DNA of 64,000 nucleotides from Oceanobacillus jordanicus (lineage in GTDB: Bacteria > Bacillota > Bacilli > Bacillales > Amphibacillaceae): positions 62,001-126,000 of the forward strand of contig NZ_JAIFZM010000006.1 in the NCBI RefSeq assembly GCF_022095695.1, written 5' to 3'. Of this stretch, positions 45,528 through 53,020 are shown one piece after another; the first letter of the stretch is position 1; the number at the start of each line of letters is the position of its first letter. The position numbers were made by a program, and so were the translations under genes. The notes beneath the pieces are model-generated. The model saw only the letters and a list, made by a program, of their open reading frames with translations, was not told where the DNA came from and did no database searches.

Positions 45528-46552
45528 GAGACCACCTCACCGATCAGTTTTCTGCTGTAGCTGACCAAATTTTCTAGTCGCTCCAGAGCGGCTCCTGATT
45601 GAATACTTTCTCTTGCAAGCTCCACAGACTCACGAATTGTTCCGGCAGCCCCGTTTGCATAAAGGCCTAAACCAGCGTTTAGTAAAACCGTATCTAAATA
45701 AGGCCCAGGTATTCCCCGTAAAACTTGTTGGGTTATTTCCGCGTTATCTGCAGCACTCCCACCTTGTATTTTTTCATTTGGCACCACAGGCAGGCCTACC
45801 TCTTCGGGGTGAAGGGTGAATGATGTTACATTCCCTTCTTCAAGCAGGACGAGATGGTTTTCGCCTGCAAGAGAAGCTTCATCCATATAGCCTGCGCCGT
45901 TAACGACAAGTGCTCTGCGGCGCCCAAGTTTCTTCAAAGCTTCTGCCAACATGGGTAACATATCTCTTCGGTAGACTCCAAGCAGCTGTGTATCAAGCTG
46001 AACTGGATTTGTTAGTGGTCCAATCAAATTAAATACAGTAGGGAGACCAAGATCTTTACGAACTTTTGAGAAAGGCTTCAATCCAGCGTGAACATGTGGG
46101 GCAAATAGAAAAGCAATGTTGTTTTCCGTAAGCATTTCTTCTACATGTTCCTTGGAAAAAGAGAGAGAAACCCCTAAATGTTCCAGGACATCGGCACTGC
46201 CTGTTTTACTGGATATACTCCGGTTCCCATGCTTGGCGACAGGGATACCAGCTCCTGCGATAACAAAAGCAGCTGTTGTACTAATGTTAAAGCTATTAGA
46301 CTGATCCCCACCAGTGCCGCAATTGTCCATTACGTTAGCAATACGCGTTCCGTTAAATGTAGAGTGACTACGAATCACTTCTACCATTCCGGCTATTTCC
46401 TCTGGCGTTTCCCCTTTTACTCGTAATGCTGTTAGAAAGGAGGCAATCTCAGCCTCTGACACACTCCCATTTATGCATGAGGTCATCACCACTTGTATTT
46501 CTTCTGTTGTTAAATTTTCTTGGTTAATTAGTTTCTCTAGATATTGTTTCAT
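45524..46552 (-). CDS. trpD: Anthranilate phosphoribosyltransferase
   Basis: 342-aa enzyme that transfers phosphoribose from PRPP to anthranilate. The glycine-rich PRPP loop DNCGTGGDQSNSFNIST, KHGNRSISSKTGSADVLE and NLIGPLTNP are diagnostic. It overlaps trpG by 29 bp, one of several overlaps that suggest tight translational coupling in this operon. Confidence 0.96.
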   Translation of the reverse strand: MKQYLEKLINQENLTTEEIQVVMTSCINGSVSEAEIASFLTALRVKGETPEEIAGMVEVIRSHSTFNGTRIANVMDNCGTGGDQSNSFNISTTAAFVIAGAGIPVAKHGNRSISSKTGSADVLEHLGVSLSFSKEHVEEMLTENNIAFLFAPHVHAGLKPFSKVRKDLGLPTVFNLIGPLTNPVQLDTQLLGVYRRDMLPMLAEALKKLGRRRALVVNGAGYMDEASLAGENHLVLLEEGNVTSFTLHPEEVGLPVVPNEKIQGGSAADNAEITQQVLRGIPGPYLDTVLLNAGLGLYANGAAGTIRESVELARESIQSGAALERLENLVSYSRKLIGEVVS

Positions 46553-47135
46553 AGGAAAACTCCTCTCTTATATCCTCTAAAAAATTGCGAATCACATTTC
46601 TTCCTTCCGTTGTACCAATCGATTCAGGATGGAATTGCACGCCATATAGAGGGAGGCTTTGATGCTTTATTGCCATGATCTCGCCATCCTCCAATGACTC
46701 TGCCGTAATTTCGAATGCATGGGGCAATGTGTTTTTTTCCACCACATAGGAGTGGTAGCGCATTACCTCAAGTGGCTGACTTAAATTACGGAAAAGCCCG
46801 GAGTTTTGGTGGGTTATAAGTGATGTCTTGCCGTGCTTCATTTGTTTAGCCTTTCTTAAAGAGCCTCCAAGCGCTTCAGCAATCGCCTGATGTCCAAGGC
46901 AAATCCCAAGGATCGGTATCTTTTGGTGAAAATAAGAAACAAGTTCAAGACAAATACCAGATGCAGCGGGAAGGCCAGGACCAGGAGAGAGGATAATGGC
47001 TTTTGGAGCTAAATGTTCCACTTCTTGAATGCTAATCGCATCATTTCGATACACCTGCACTTCCTCACCTTCTTCAGAAACGTATTGATAAATGTTATAC
47101 GTAAAGGAATCATAGTTATCTAGTAACAGGATCAA
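46524..47135 (-). CDS. trpG: Anthranilate synthase glutaminase component
   Basis: 203-aa class I glutamine amidotransferase that supplies ammonia to TrpE. The catalytic Cys is in ILGICLGHQA and the His-Glu pair in GVQFHPES. In B. subtilis the shared glutaminase gene (pabA) sits in the folate operon; here a trpG copy lies within the trp operon. It overlaps trpE by 20 bp. Confidence 0.95.
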   Translation of the reverse strand: MILLLDNYDSFTYNIYQYVSEEGEEVQVYRNDAISIQEVEHLAPKAIILSPGPGLPAASGICLELVSYFHQKIPILGICLGHQAIAEALGGSLRKAKQMKHGKTSLITHQNSGLFRNLSQPLEVMRYHSYVVEKNTLPHAFEITAESLEDGEIMAIKHQSLPLYGVQFHPESIGTTEGRNVIRNFLEDIREEFSYETISRETN

Positions 47136-48531
47136 CGTTGGCCACCTCCATAAGTGATTTTGCTTTGTTTAAAGTCTCCGCATATTCGTTTTCCGGAAGG
47201 GAATCATGTACAATTCCTGCACCTGTCTGCAAGTAGGCAATCTCATTTTTTATGACAAGGGACCTGATAGCTAATGCAATGTTGATGTCTTGGTTAAAGC
47301 CAATATAACCAATACCCCCTGCATAGACGCCTCGTTTTGTATCTTCCAATTGATTAATAATTTGCATGGCGCGAATTTTAGGTGCACCGGAAACTGTGCC
47401 TGCTGGTAAGCAAGAGATCAGAGCATCAATGCTAGATAAACTCGCCTTCAATGTTCCTTTTACTTCGGAAACAATATGCATGACATGCTGGTATCTTTCA
47501 ATTTTCATAAAGGTAGGAAGAGAAATACTACCAATTTCACAAACACGACCAAGGTCGTTTCTGCCAAGATCAAGGAGCATACGATGTTCGGCAATTTCCT
47601 TCTCATCATGCAGGAGATCATTCACCAATTCCTCATCCTCTTCTTGTGTTGCACCTCTTGGCCTTGTGCCTGCTATCGGATTTGTCAGAATTTCTTTTCC
47701 ATTAGTCTGTATCAAGCTTTCTGGAGAAGCACCTAGCAAGATGTAATCCTCAAAATCAATATAAAACATATAAGGTGACGGATTAGCCTTTCGTAGCTTA
47801 CGATAATAAGAGAAAGGATCACTTTTCATATGGGCTTTCATTCGTTGGGATAACACGACCTGAAATATGTCCCCCTGCTCATTGTATTGTTTAGCGATTC
47901 TCACCCTTTCTTCAAAAATAGCCTGTGAGATTTCTGGCTGAAAGCTGATGGGTTTGTTGTCAATGCCTTGATCTGGAAAGGGTTCACTTAATGTTTTCTT
48001 TAAGTTTTCCAGCCGAGAGTGTAACGTTTGCTCTGATTCTTGGTCTGGATTCATAGCAATCAAATAGATTTCTTCATTTCGATGATCAAACGCAATGATT
48101 GTCTTAAAGAGCATAAGATGAATGTCCGGCATTTCCAACTGATCTTGCAGGGCTTCTCCTATTGCTTCAAATTGTCGGATAGCATCATACCCGATATAGC
48201 CTATCGCTCCACCTTGAAAAGGGACAGGTAGGTCTGCTTCTAGCGGGGGAAGATTCTCCTTCAAGTACGCTAGAGCTTCTTGGGAATATTTCTCGTCCCG
48301 GCAACCTTCCTTTTTGACTAGCGTCACATTATCATGGCCGATAATCTCTTTGTAAGGGTTACAGGCAATGTAAGAGTATCTTCCTTTCGTTTCATGTTTG
48401 AAGGAGCTTTCTAAAAGTACTTTCTTGGCCCCAGGCAATCGCTGGAAAGTAGAAATAGGTGTTAAAATATCAGCATTTATTTTTAAAAACTTGTAATGAA
48501 CATACTGTTTCACTGGGCTTTTCAATGTCAT
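47116..48531 (-). CDS. trpE: Anthranilate synthase component I
   Basis: 471-aa chorismate-utilising enzyme. The N-terminal feedback-site motif LLESSF is present (KVLLESSFKHETKGRYS), as are core motifs PIAGTRPRG, DLGRNDLGRV, HIVSEVKGTL and GTVSGAPKIRAM. First gene of the operon, behind two T-box leaders. Feedback inhibition by tryptophan is expected from the N-terminal motif. Confidence 0.96.
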   Translation of the reverse strand: MTLKSPVKQYVHYKFLKINADILTPISTFQRLPGAKKVLLESSFKHETKGRYSYIACNPYKEIIGHDNVTLVKKEGCRDEKYSQEALAYLKENLPPLEADLPVPFQGGAIGYIGYDAIRQFEAIGEALQDQLEMPDIHLMLFKTIIAFDHRNEEIYLIAMNPDQESEQTLHSRLENLKKTLSEPFPDQGIDNKPISFQPEISQAIFEERVRIAKQYNEQGDIFQVVLSQRMKAHMKSDPFSYYRKLRKANPSPYMFYIDFEDYILLGASPESLIQTNGKEILTNPIAGTRPRGATQEEDEELVNDLLHDEKEIAEHRMLLDLGRNDLGRVCEIGSISLPTFMKIERYQHVMHIVSEVKGTLKASLSSIDALISCLPAGTVSGAPKIRAMQIINQLEDTKRGVYAGGIGYIGFNQDINIALAIRSLVIKNEIAYLQTGAGIVHDSLPENEYAETLNKAKSLMEVANVDPVTR

Positions 48532-48562
48532 TCATCTCCTTTACTTTTAAATACCAAACCAT

Positions 48563-48832
48563 AAAAAAACCCCCTACAAACGCAAATACTGCGTTTATAG
48601 AGGACGATTGTGACCGCGGTGCCACCTCTCTTGAAAAGAGAATCTTTCTCTTTTCATCTTGTTCAGATACGGAAGCCCAGAACTTATGGGGATCGATATC
48701 CTATCCGTGTAACGGCGGAACTCCGTGTTTTCCTACTTATAAAAACATGTTCAGAAAACCTCTTTGTAAGTCCATTCAGCATACCTATTCGTACTGGATC
48801 CCACCAATTCCAGCTCTCTGAAACGACTTTAG
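48563..48832 (-). promoter_or_regulatory. Tryptophan T-box riboswitch, promoter-distal of two
   Basis: On the minus strand the T-box AGAGGTGGCACCGCGGT (48612-48628) precedes a terminator stem CCTCTATAAACGC/GCGTTTGTAGGGG with a long U run. The stem I loop contains TGAATGGACTT, whose UGG (48772-48774) is a tryptophan specifier. Uncharged tRNA-Trp would bind and prevent termination, switching on trpEGDCFBA. Confidence 0.92.
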
Positions 48833-48883
48833 TATACCTACTTCTCTTACATAAACGATTTTAGATATTTAATTTTTTCCAAA

Positions 48884-49125
48884 CAAAAAGGCCCCACATC
48901 CGAAAAGGACGAGGGACCGTGGTACCACCTTTATTAGCTGAAATACAGCTCACTTTAGCAACATCGGGCATGCATTGCCCAATATTCGTCTCGTGTAACG
49001 ATGAGACCTGTTCGCCAAAGCCTACTGCATACTGGTTCGGTTTGGAAGCTCAGAAGCCCATTCACCTAAATGTCCACACTGATTCTCACCAACCATCAGC
49101 TCTCTGCAAGTGTCTAAACTAGGTT
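48884..49125 (-). promoter_or_regulatory. Tryptophan T-box riboswitch, promoter-proximal of two
   Basis: Complete second leader: T-box AAGGTGGTACCACGGT (48916-48931), terminator GGTCCC...GGGGCC plus TTTTT (48885-48918), and specifier UGG (49058-49060) in GTGAATGGGCTT. It is transcribed first and lies in tandem with the leader at 48563-48832. Confidence 0.92.
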
Positions 49126-49169
49126 ACTATTCTTCTTCAACGCTAATTAGATTAAGTTGATTGAAAATA

Positions 49170-49198
49170 ATGATAAAGGCTTTGCGAATAAAAGTCAA
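49170..49198 (-). promoter_or_regulatory. Promoter of the trp operon
   Basis: -35 TTGACT (49193-49198) and -10 TATCAT (49170-49175) with a 17-bp spacer on the minus strand, about 45 bp before the first T-box stem. Confidence 0.75.
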
Positions 49199-49296
49199 GG
49201 ATTTTTTCGTGGGATTTTTCTGTATTAACCTTCTAGTTCTCCCAAGCATTCTTATGGTATGGTAAAAATATATTTCAATGGAAGGATGTTAGATGG

Positions 49297-50394
49297 ATGG
49301 GGAAGAAGAAGGTTGGAATTATTTTTGGAGGCAAATCCGCAGAGCACGAAGTATCCTTGCAATCTGCTAAAAATATAGTGGATGCTATAAATAAAGAGTT
49401 ATTTGATGTCGTCTTAGTTGGTATAGATAAAAAAGGAGAATGGCATATAAACGATGCTTCATCCTATTTATTGAATGAAGAGAACCCTAAATTAATAGAG
49501 TTAAATAAATCAAATGATGCAGTTGCGGTAGTGCCAGGAAAAGGAAATGACCAGCTAGTAAAAGCAGGTGATGCTACTCCGATAGAACAGCTTGATGTAA
49601 TCTTTCCGATTGTACACGGAACATTAGGTGAGGATGGAAGTTTGCAAGGTATGCTGAGAATGGCTAACCTCCCATATGTTGGGCCAAATGTTCTATCTTC
49701 GGCAGTATGCATGGATAAGGGGATTGCAAAAATAGTACTTCAAGAAGCAGGAGTGGAAGTAGCCAAAGGGTTCTCCTTTAATCGGGCGAAGAAAGACACC
49801 ATCTCTTTTGAAAAGATAGAAGAGGCCTTAGGTACACCCGTTTTTATTAAACCTGCAAACCAGGGATCTTCTGTAGGGGTGACCAAGGCTACCACAAAAG
49901 AAGAGTTTATAGCTGGAGTAGAGGAAGCCTTTCAATACGATCATAAAATTATCATTGAAGAAATGATTAATGGTCGGGAAATTGAATGTGCAGTATTAGG
50001 AAATGCTATACCTAAAGCATCTGAACTTGGTGAGATACTCCCTCAAAATGATTTCTATTCGTATGAATCCAAATATATTGATGAAAAGGGCGCAGAGCTT
50101 TCCATTCCAGCAAGGCTTGAAGAGGAGAAGGCAGCAGAAATAAAAGCTACTGCCATACAGGCATTTCAAGCGTTGCAGTGTGAAGGTCTGGCAAGGGTAG
50201 ATTTCTTTTTAACACCAGAGGGAAGAATCATTGTAAACGAGGTAAACACTTTGCCAGGATTTACGAAGATTAGCATGTATCCTAAATTGTGGGAAATAAG
50301 TGGTCTGGAATACACAGATCTTATTACAACATTAATTGACTTGGCAATGGAGCGTTATGAAGAAGATCAACAGTTGAAAAGTACGGTGTGGTAA
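49297..50394 (+). CDS. ddl: D-alanine--D-alanine ligase
   Basis: 365-aa ATP-grasp ligase that makes D-Ala-D-Ala for peptidoglycan. Motifs: GGKSAEHEVSLQSA at the N-terminus, PANQGSSVGVTK, the omega-loop tyrosine in DFYSYESKYIDEKG, and VNEVNTLPGFT near the C-terminus. The Tyr supports D-Ala rather than D-lactate specificity. GGAAGGA precedes ATG 49297. Monocistronic and divergent from the trp operon. Confidence 0.96.
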   Translation: MGKKKVGIIFGGKSAEHEVSLQSAKNIVDAINKELFDVVLVGIDKKGEWHINDASSYLLNEENPKLIELNKSNDAVAVVPGKGNDQLVKAGDATPIEQLDVIFPIVHGTLGEDGSLQGMLRMANLPYVGPNVLSSAVCMDKGIAKIVLQEAGVEVAKGFSFNRAKKDTISFEKIEEALGTPVFIKPANQGSSVGVTKATTKEEFIAGVEEAFQYDHKIIIEEMINGREIECAVLGNAIPKASELGEILPQNDFYSYESKYIDEKGAELSIPARLEEEKAAEIKATAIQAFQALQCEGLARVDFFLTPEGRIIVNEVNTLPGFTKISMYPKLWEISGLEYTDLITTLIDLAMERYEEDQQLKSTVW

Positions 50395-50492
50395 TAAGAA
50401 TTAATATGTAACGACCTAAAATGTTAAATTTCTAAAAAACTATAAGAATTTTAGTGGGGTTTGTAACCATTTTCCATTTATGAATAGTTCCA

Positions 50493-50918
50493 CTATATTC
50501 TCTTATCCTTTAAAAGGGTGGAGTCTAGTAACCAAAAAACAATAGAATGAAATGAAGAGATTAAAAACACTTGAGTTAGATCAGGATTACCATATATTAA
50601 GAATAATAGTATGGTTACTAGGAAGGCCACTGAAAAATAAATAAGAAGCTGTTTAATAGAAAATAGTTTAGGTCTTTTTCTTAACCATATTTGAATTGGT
50701 ACTGCAAAAATCAGAAAACATAAGAAATAAATGATAAAAATAATGATAAATCCGATATAACTAAAATGGGGATATAAAAGCATAAAGTAAAATAAACTTG
50801 CTAAAACGGAGGAGCACGTTAAGCAAATGAATACTAGTGCAATAATGTTTAACACCACCTCTGTGAGCAATTGATTTACCAAATAAATATCGAGTGATAA
50901 GTATAAAAATGGCACCAA
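50493..50918 (-). CDS. Four-helix membrane protein, UPF0715-like
   Basis: Up to 141 aa with four hydrophobic segments and a Tyr/Phe-rich second one; resembles the YoaG/YwlA (UPF0715) type. The annotated TTG start at 50918 falls inside an AAATGGCACCA/TGGTGCCATTT palindrome with no ribosome site. A GTG near 50852, following AGAGGTG, may be the true start. Function unknown. Confidence 0.55.
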   Translation of the reverse strand: MVPFLYLSLDIYLVNQLLTEVVLNIIALVFICLTCSSVLASLFYFMLLYPHFSYIGFIIIFIIYFLCFLIFAVPIQIWLRKRPKLFSIKQLLIYFSVAFLVTILLFLIYGNPDLTQVFLISSFHSIVFWLLDSTLLKDKRI

Positions 50919-50955
50919 TTAGAGAGGGTTGTACCCTAAATTTATGGTGCCATTT
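50905..50955. terminator. Inverted repeat, possible terminator
   Basis: AAAAATGGCACCA (50905-50917) and TGGTGCCATTT (50945-50955) with an inner AGGGT/ACCCT stem. It would end transcription towards 50493 or form a hairpin in the UPF0715 leader. Confidence 0.5.
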
Positions 50956-51002
50956 AATGCATCAACATGTTATAAAGTTGATTTCTTATAAGCTCTTTAA
51001 TG

Positions 51003-51563
51003 TTAGCCTTCATATCGAGTGAATTTTTCAGTGATTGGTAGTCGTTCTTTTAAGGCAGGTTGTTCATCAAAATAGCCTAAATGAACAAAGCCAACGATTT
51101 TTTCTTCATCGCCTATATTTAAAATTTCTTTTACTTTCGGGTCATAAATGTGAGGGTTAGTCTTCCAAACGGCCCCAAGCTGTCTTTCCCATGCAAGTAA
51201 CCAAAAGTTTTGGATCATAGAAGCTACTGCGCCGTAGTTCTCCTCCCATTGCTTCGGTATTTCTGGTTCATCCATCACTACGACGAGAATAGCATTTGGT
51301 TCGTTGAGGTAATCCTCACGATTTTGTTGTCGTTCCTCAGGATAGGTAGAAGCGATCTTTTTGGCAAAAGTCCCTAATTTTTCAGGTCCAACAAAAATAA
51401 AACGCCATGGTTGACGCATACCGTGAGTTGGTGCCCAGACTGCATCCTCTAGTAAGTCCAAGATAACTTCTTCTGTTACTGCTTTATCATTATAGCCCTT
51501 TTTTACTGACCGACGCTCCCGGATAGCCTTTGCCAGTGCAGTTTTTTTGCCTGTCGTATTCAT
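51003..51563 (-). CDS. Nitroreductase family protein (YdjA-like)
   Basis: 186-aa FMN-dependent oxidoreductase. The N-terminal AIRERRSVKKGYNDKAV binds FMN phosphate; WAPTHGMRQPWRF and the C-terminal GFVHLGYFDE complete the pattern of small YdjA/YfhC-type nitroreductases. ATG 51563 has AGGAGG 7 bases upstream; the frame extends to 51662 without support. Reduces nitroaromatics or quinones with NAD(P)H; physiological substrate unknown. Confidence 0.88.
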   Translation of the reverse strand: MNTTGKKTALAKAIRERRSVKKGYNDKAVTEEVILDLLEDAVWAPTHGMRQPWRFIFVGPEKLGTFAKKIASTYPEERQQNREDYLNEPNAILVVVMDEPEIPKQWEENYGAVASMIQNFWLLAWERQLGAVWKTNPHIYDPKVKEILNIGDEEKIVGFVHLGYFDEQPALKERLPITEKFTRYEG

Positions 51564-51662
51564 CTTATGCCTCCTGGTCATGCGTATGCATAATTGATAA
51601 TAGTTTTCACTTAAATTGTATCGGAATAAATAGGTAAAAGCAACTGCCCTTCTTTTTTGCAC

Positions 51663-51737
51663 ATTAGGAAAGTATAAAATTTTAGCTAGGAAGCAATTAC
51701 GATGCAGTTAAAATTTTAATGTTCCAAGTATAAGAAA
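51663..51737 (+). repeat. Palindromic intergenic repeat, family C copy
   Basis: GGAAAGTATAAAATTTTAGC through AGTTAAAATTTTAATGTTCC, aligned with 24167-24237. AAAATTTTAGCT and AGTTAAAATTTT arms form a hairpin. Confidence 0.6.
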
Positions 51738-51745
51738 AACGTATA

Positions 51746-51780
51746 CATTCGCTAAAAGACGAGCGAATGCGAGTTTTTCT
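51746..51780 (+). terminator. Hairpin with T tract in the nitroreductase-PTS gap
   Basis: CATTCGCT and AGCGAATG arms then GAGTTTTTCT. No plus-strand gene precedes it closely; it may protect the PTS gene from read-through. Confidence 0.5.
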
Positions 51781-51863
51781 AAGCTACAGACAGAAAAAAG
51801 GCTTGATAAATACGTGGGCCCCCGTAATAATAAGAAGAGGGAAAGGGCTTTCTAGTTCATTAA

Positions 51864-51881
51864 ATGTGATTTATTTCACAT
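51864..51881. promoter_or_regulatory. Fnr/CRP-type palindrome upstream of the PTS IIC gene
   Basis: ATGTGA-TTTATT-TCACAT, a perfect match to the TGTGA-N6-TCACA box bound by Bacillus Fnr and related CRP-family regulators. It lies 23 bp before ATG 51905, so it probably overlaps the transcription start region. Confidence 0.6.
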
Positions 51882-51904
51882 AAGCTAGCGAAAGGGGTGG
51901 AAAA

Positions 51905-52942
51905 ATGAAAGCATTTCTTAATAAAAAAGAGGTTTCTCTATCCGTAAAGGAGTACCTCATTACGGCGTTAAGCTACATGGCATTGGGATTATTTTCATCT
52001 TTAATTATTGGACTTATTATGAAGACACTTGGCGAGGAGCTCATTAGCGGCTTTTCACCAACACTAGGAGCATCCATGGCGGAAATGGGTAGCTTTTCGA
52101 TGGATACGAAAATTATGGGCGGTGCGATAGGCGTCGCAATTGCTTATGGTCTCAAGGCTCCACCGCTTGTCTTGTTTTCTGTTTTATTTGCTGGAGCTTA
52201 TGGAGCGGAGCTTGGTGGGCCAGCAGGAAGTTATGTTGCTGCACTACTGGCAACAGAAATTGGGAAAATAGTTTATAAGGAAACACGGGTCGATATTATT
52301 GTGACACCGTTTGTTACCATTGGTGCAGGCTTTTTAGTCGGCTCCTTTATTGGACCACCAATTAATACATTTATGCTTGGCTTTGGTGAAGTAATTAATT
52401 GGTCGACTACGCAGCAGCCTTTCATCATGGGAATATTGGTAGCGGTGCTAATGGGTTTTGCTTTAACAGCACCAATCTCGTCTGCAGCTATTGCCATTAT
52501 GCTATCCCTAGATGGATTAGCGGCAGGGGCAGCTACAATTGGCTGTGCTGCACATATGATTGGATTTGCAACCGCAAGTTATAGAGAAAATGGTTTTGGT
52601 GGTTTTATCGCCCAAGGAATCGGTACTTCTATGCTCCAGGTCGGGAATATTCTTAGAAAGCCGATCATTTTGGTTCCGCCGACCATTGCGGCGATCGTTT
52701 TAGCACCGTTAGCCACAGTATGGCTACAACTGACAAACAATGCTTCTGGAGCAGGAATGGGGACAAGTGGTTTGGTTGGACAAATCATGACATTTGAATC
52801 AATGGGCTTTTCAACAGGGGTTTTCTGGAGTGTCTTGCTGTTACACTTTATTGCGCCTGCGCTTATCAGTCTGCTCATTTCGGAGTTATTGCGAAAGAAA
52901 GGGTTGATCAAGCAGGGTGATATGAAAATTACTTATGAGTAG
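51905..52942 (+). CDS. PTS transporter subunit IIC, PfoR family
   Basis: 345-aa membrane protein with about 9-10 hydrophobic segments, of the PfoR/PTS EIIC_2 family. GFSPTLGASMAEMG, FAGAYGAELGGPAGS and APISSAAIAIML blocks are typical. PfoR was named as a regulator of perfringolysin in Clostridium perfringens, but its sequence is that of a permease domain without EIIA/EIIB. AAAGGGGTGG precedes ATG 51905. Possible oxygen-linked control by the box at 51864. Confidence 0.85.
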   Translation: MKAFLNKKEVSLSVKEYLITALSYMALGLFSSLIIGLIMKTLGEELISGFSPTLGASMAEMGSFSMDTKIMGGAIGVAIAYGLKAPPLVLFSVLFAGAYGAELGGPAGSYVAALLATEIGKIVYKETRVDIIVTPFVTIGAGFLVGSFIGPPINTFMLGFGEVINWSTTQQPFIMGILVAVLMGFALTAPISSAAIAIMLSLDGLAAGAATIGCAAHMIGFATASYRENGFGGFIAQGIGTSMLQVGNILRKPIILVPPTIAAIVLAPLATVWLQLTNNASGAGMGTSGLVGQIMTFESMGFSTGVFWSVLLLHFIAPALISLLISELLRKKGLIKQGDMKITYE

Positions 52943-52976
52943 GCGAGTGTCAAAGAAAAACGAACTAGCTACATAA

Positions 52977-53018
52977 AAGAGGTGCCTATACGTCTCTAAA
53001 GACGGGAGGCACCTCTTT
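52977..53018. terminator. Bidirectional terminator
   Basis: AAAGAGGTGCCT and AGGCACCTCTTT arms (12 bp) with an inner CGTC/GACG stem, between convergent PTS genes. Confidence 0.85.
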
Positions 53019-53020
53019 GT

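Noticed and set aside
47366-47746. 126-codon frame opposite trpE (and similar frames opposite other long genes)
   Set aside because: Antisense shadow of a highly conserved gene; no ribosome site or homologous features.
48459-49122. Several plus-strand frames in the trp leader region
   Set aside because: They overlap two clearly recognisable T-box RNAs on the other strand.
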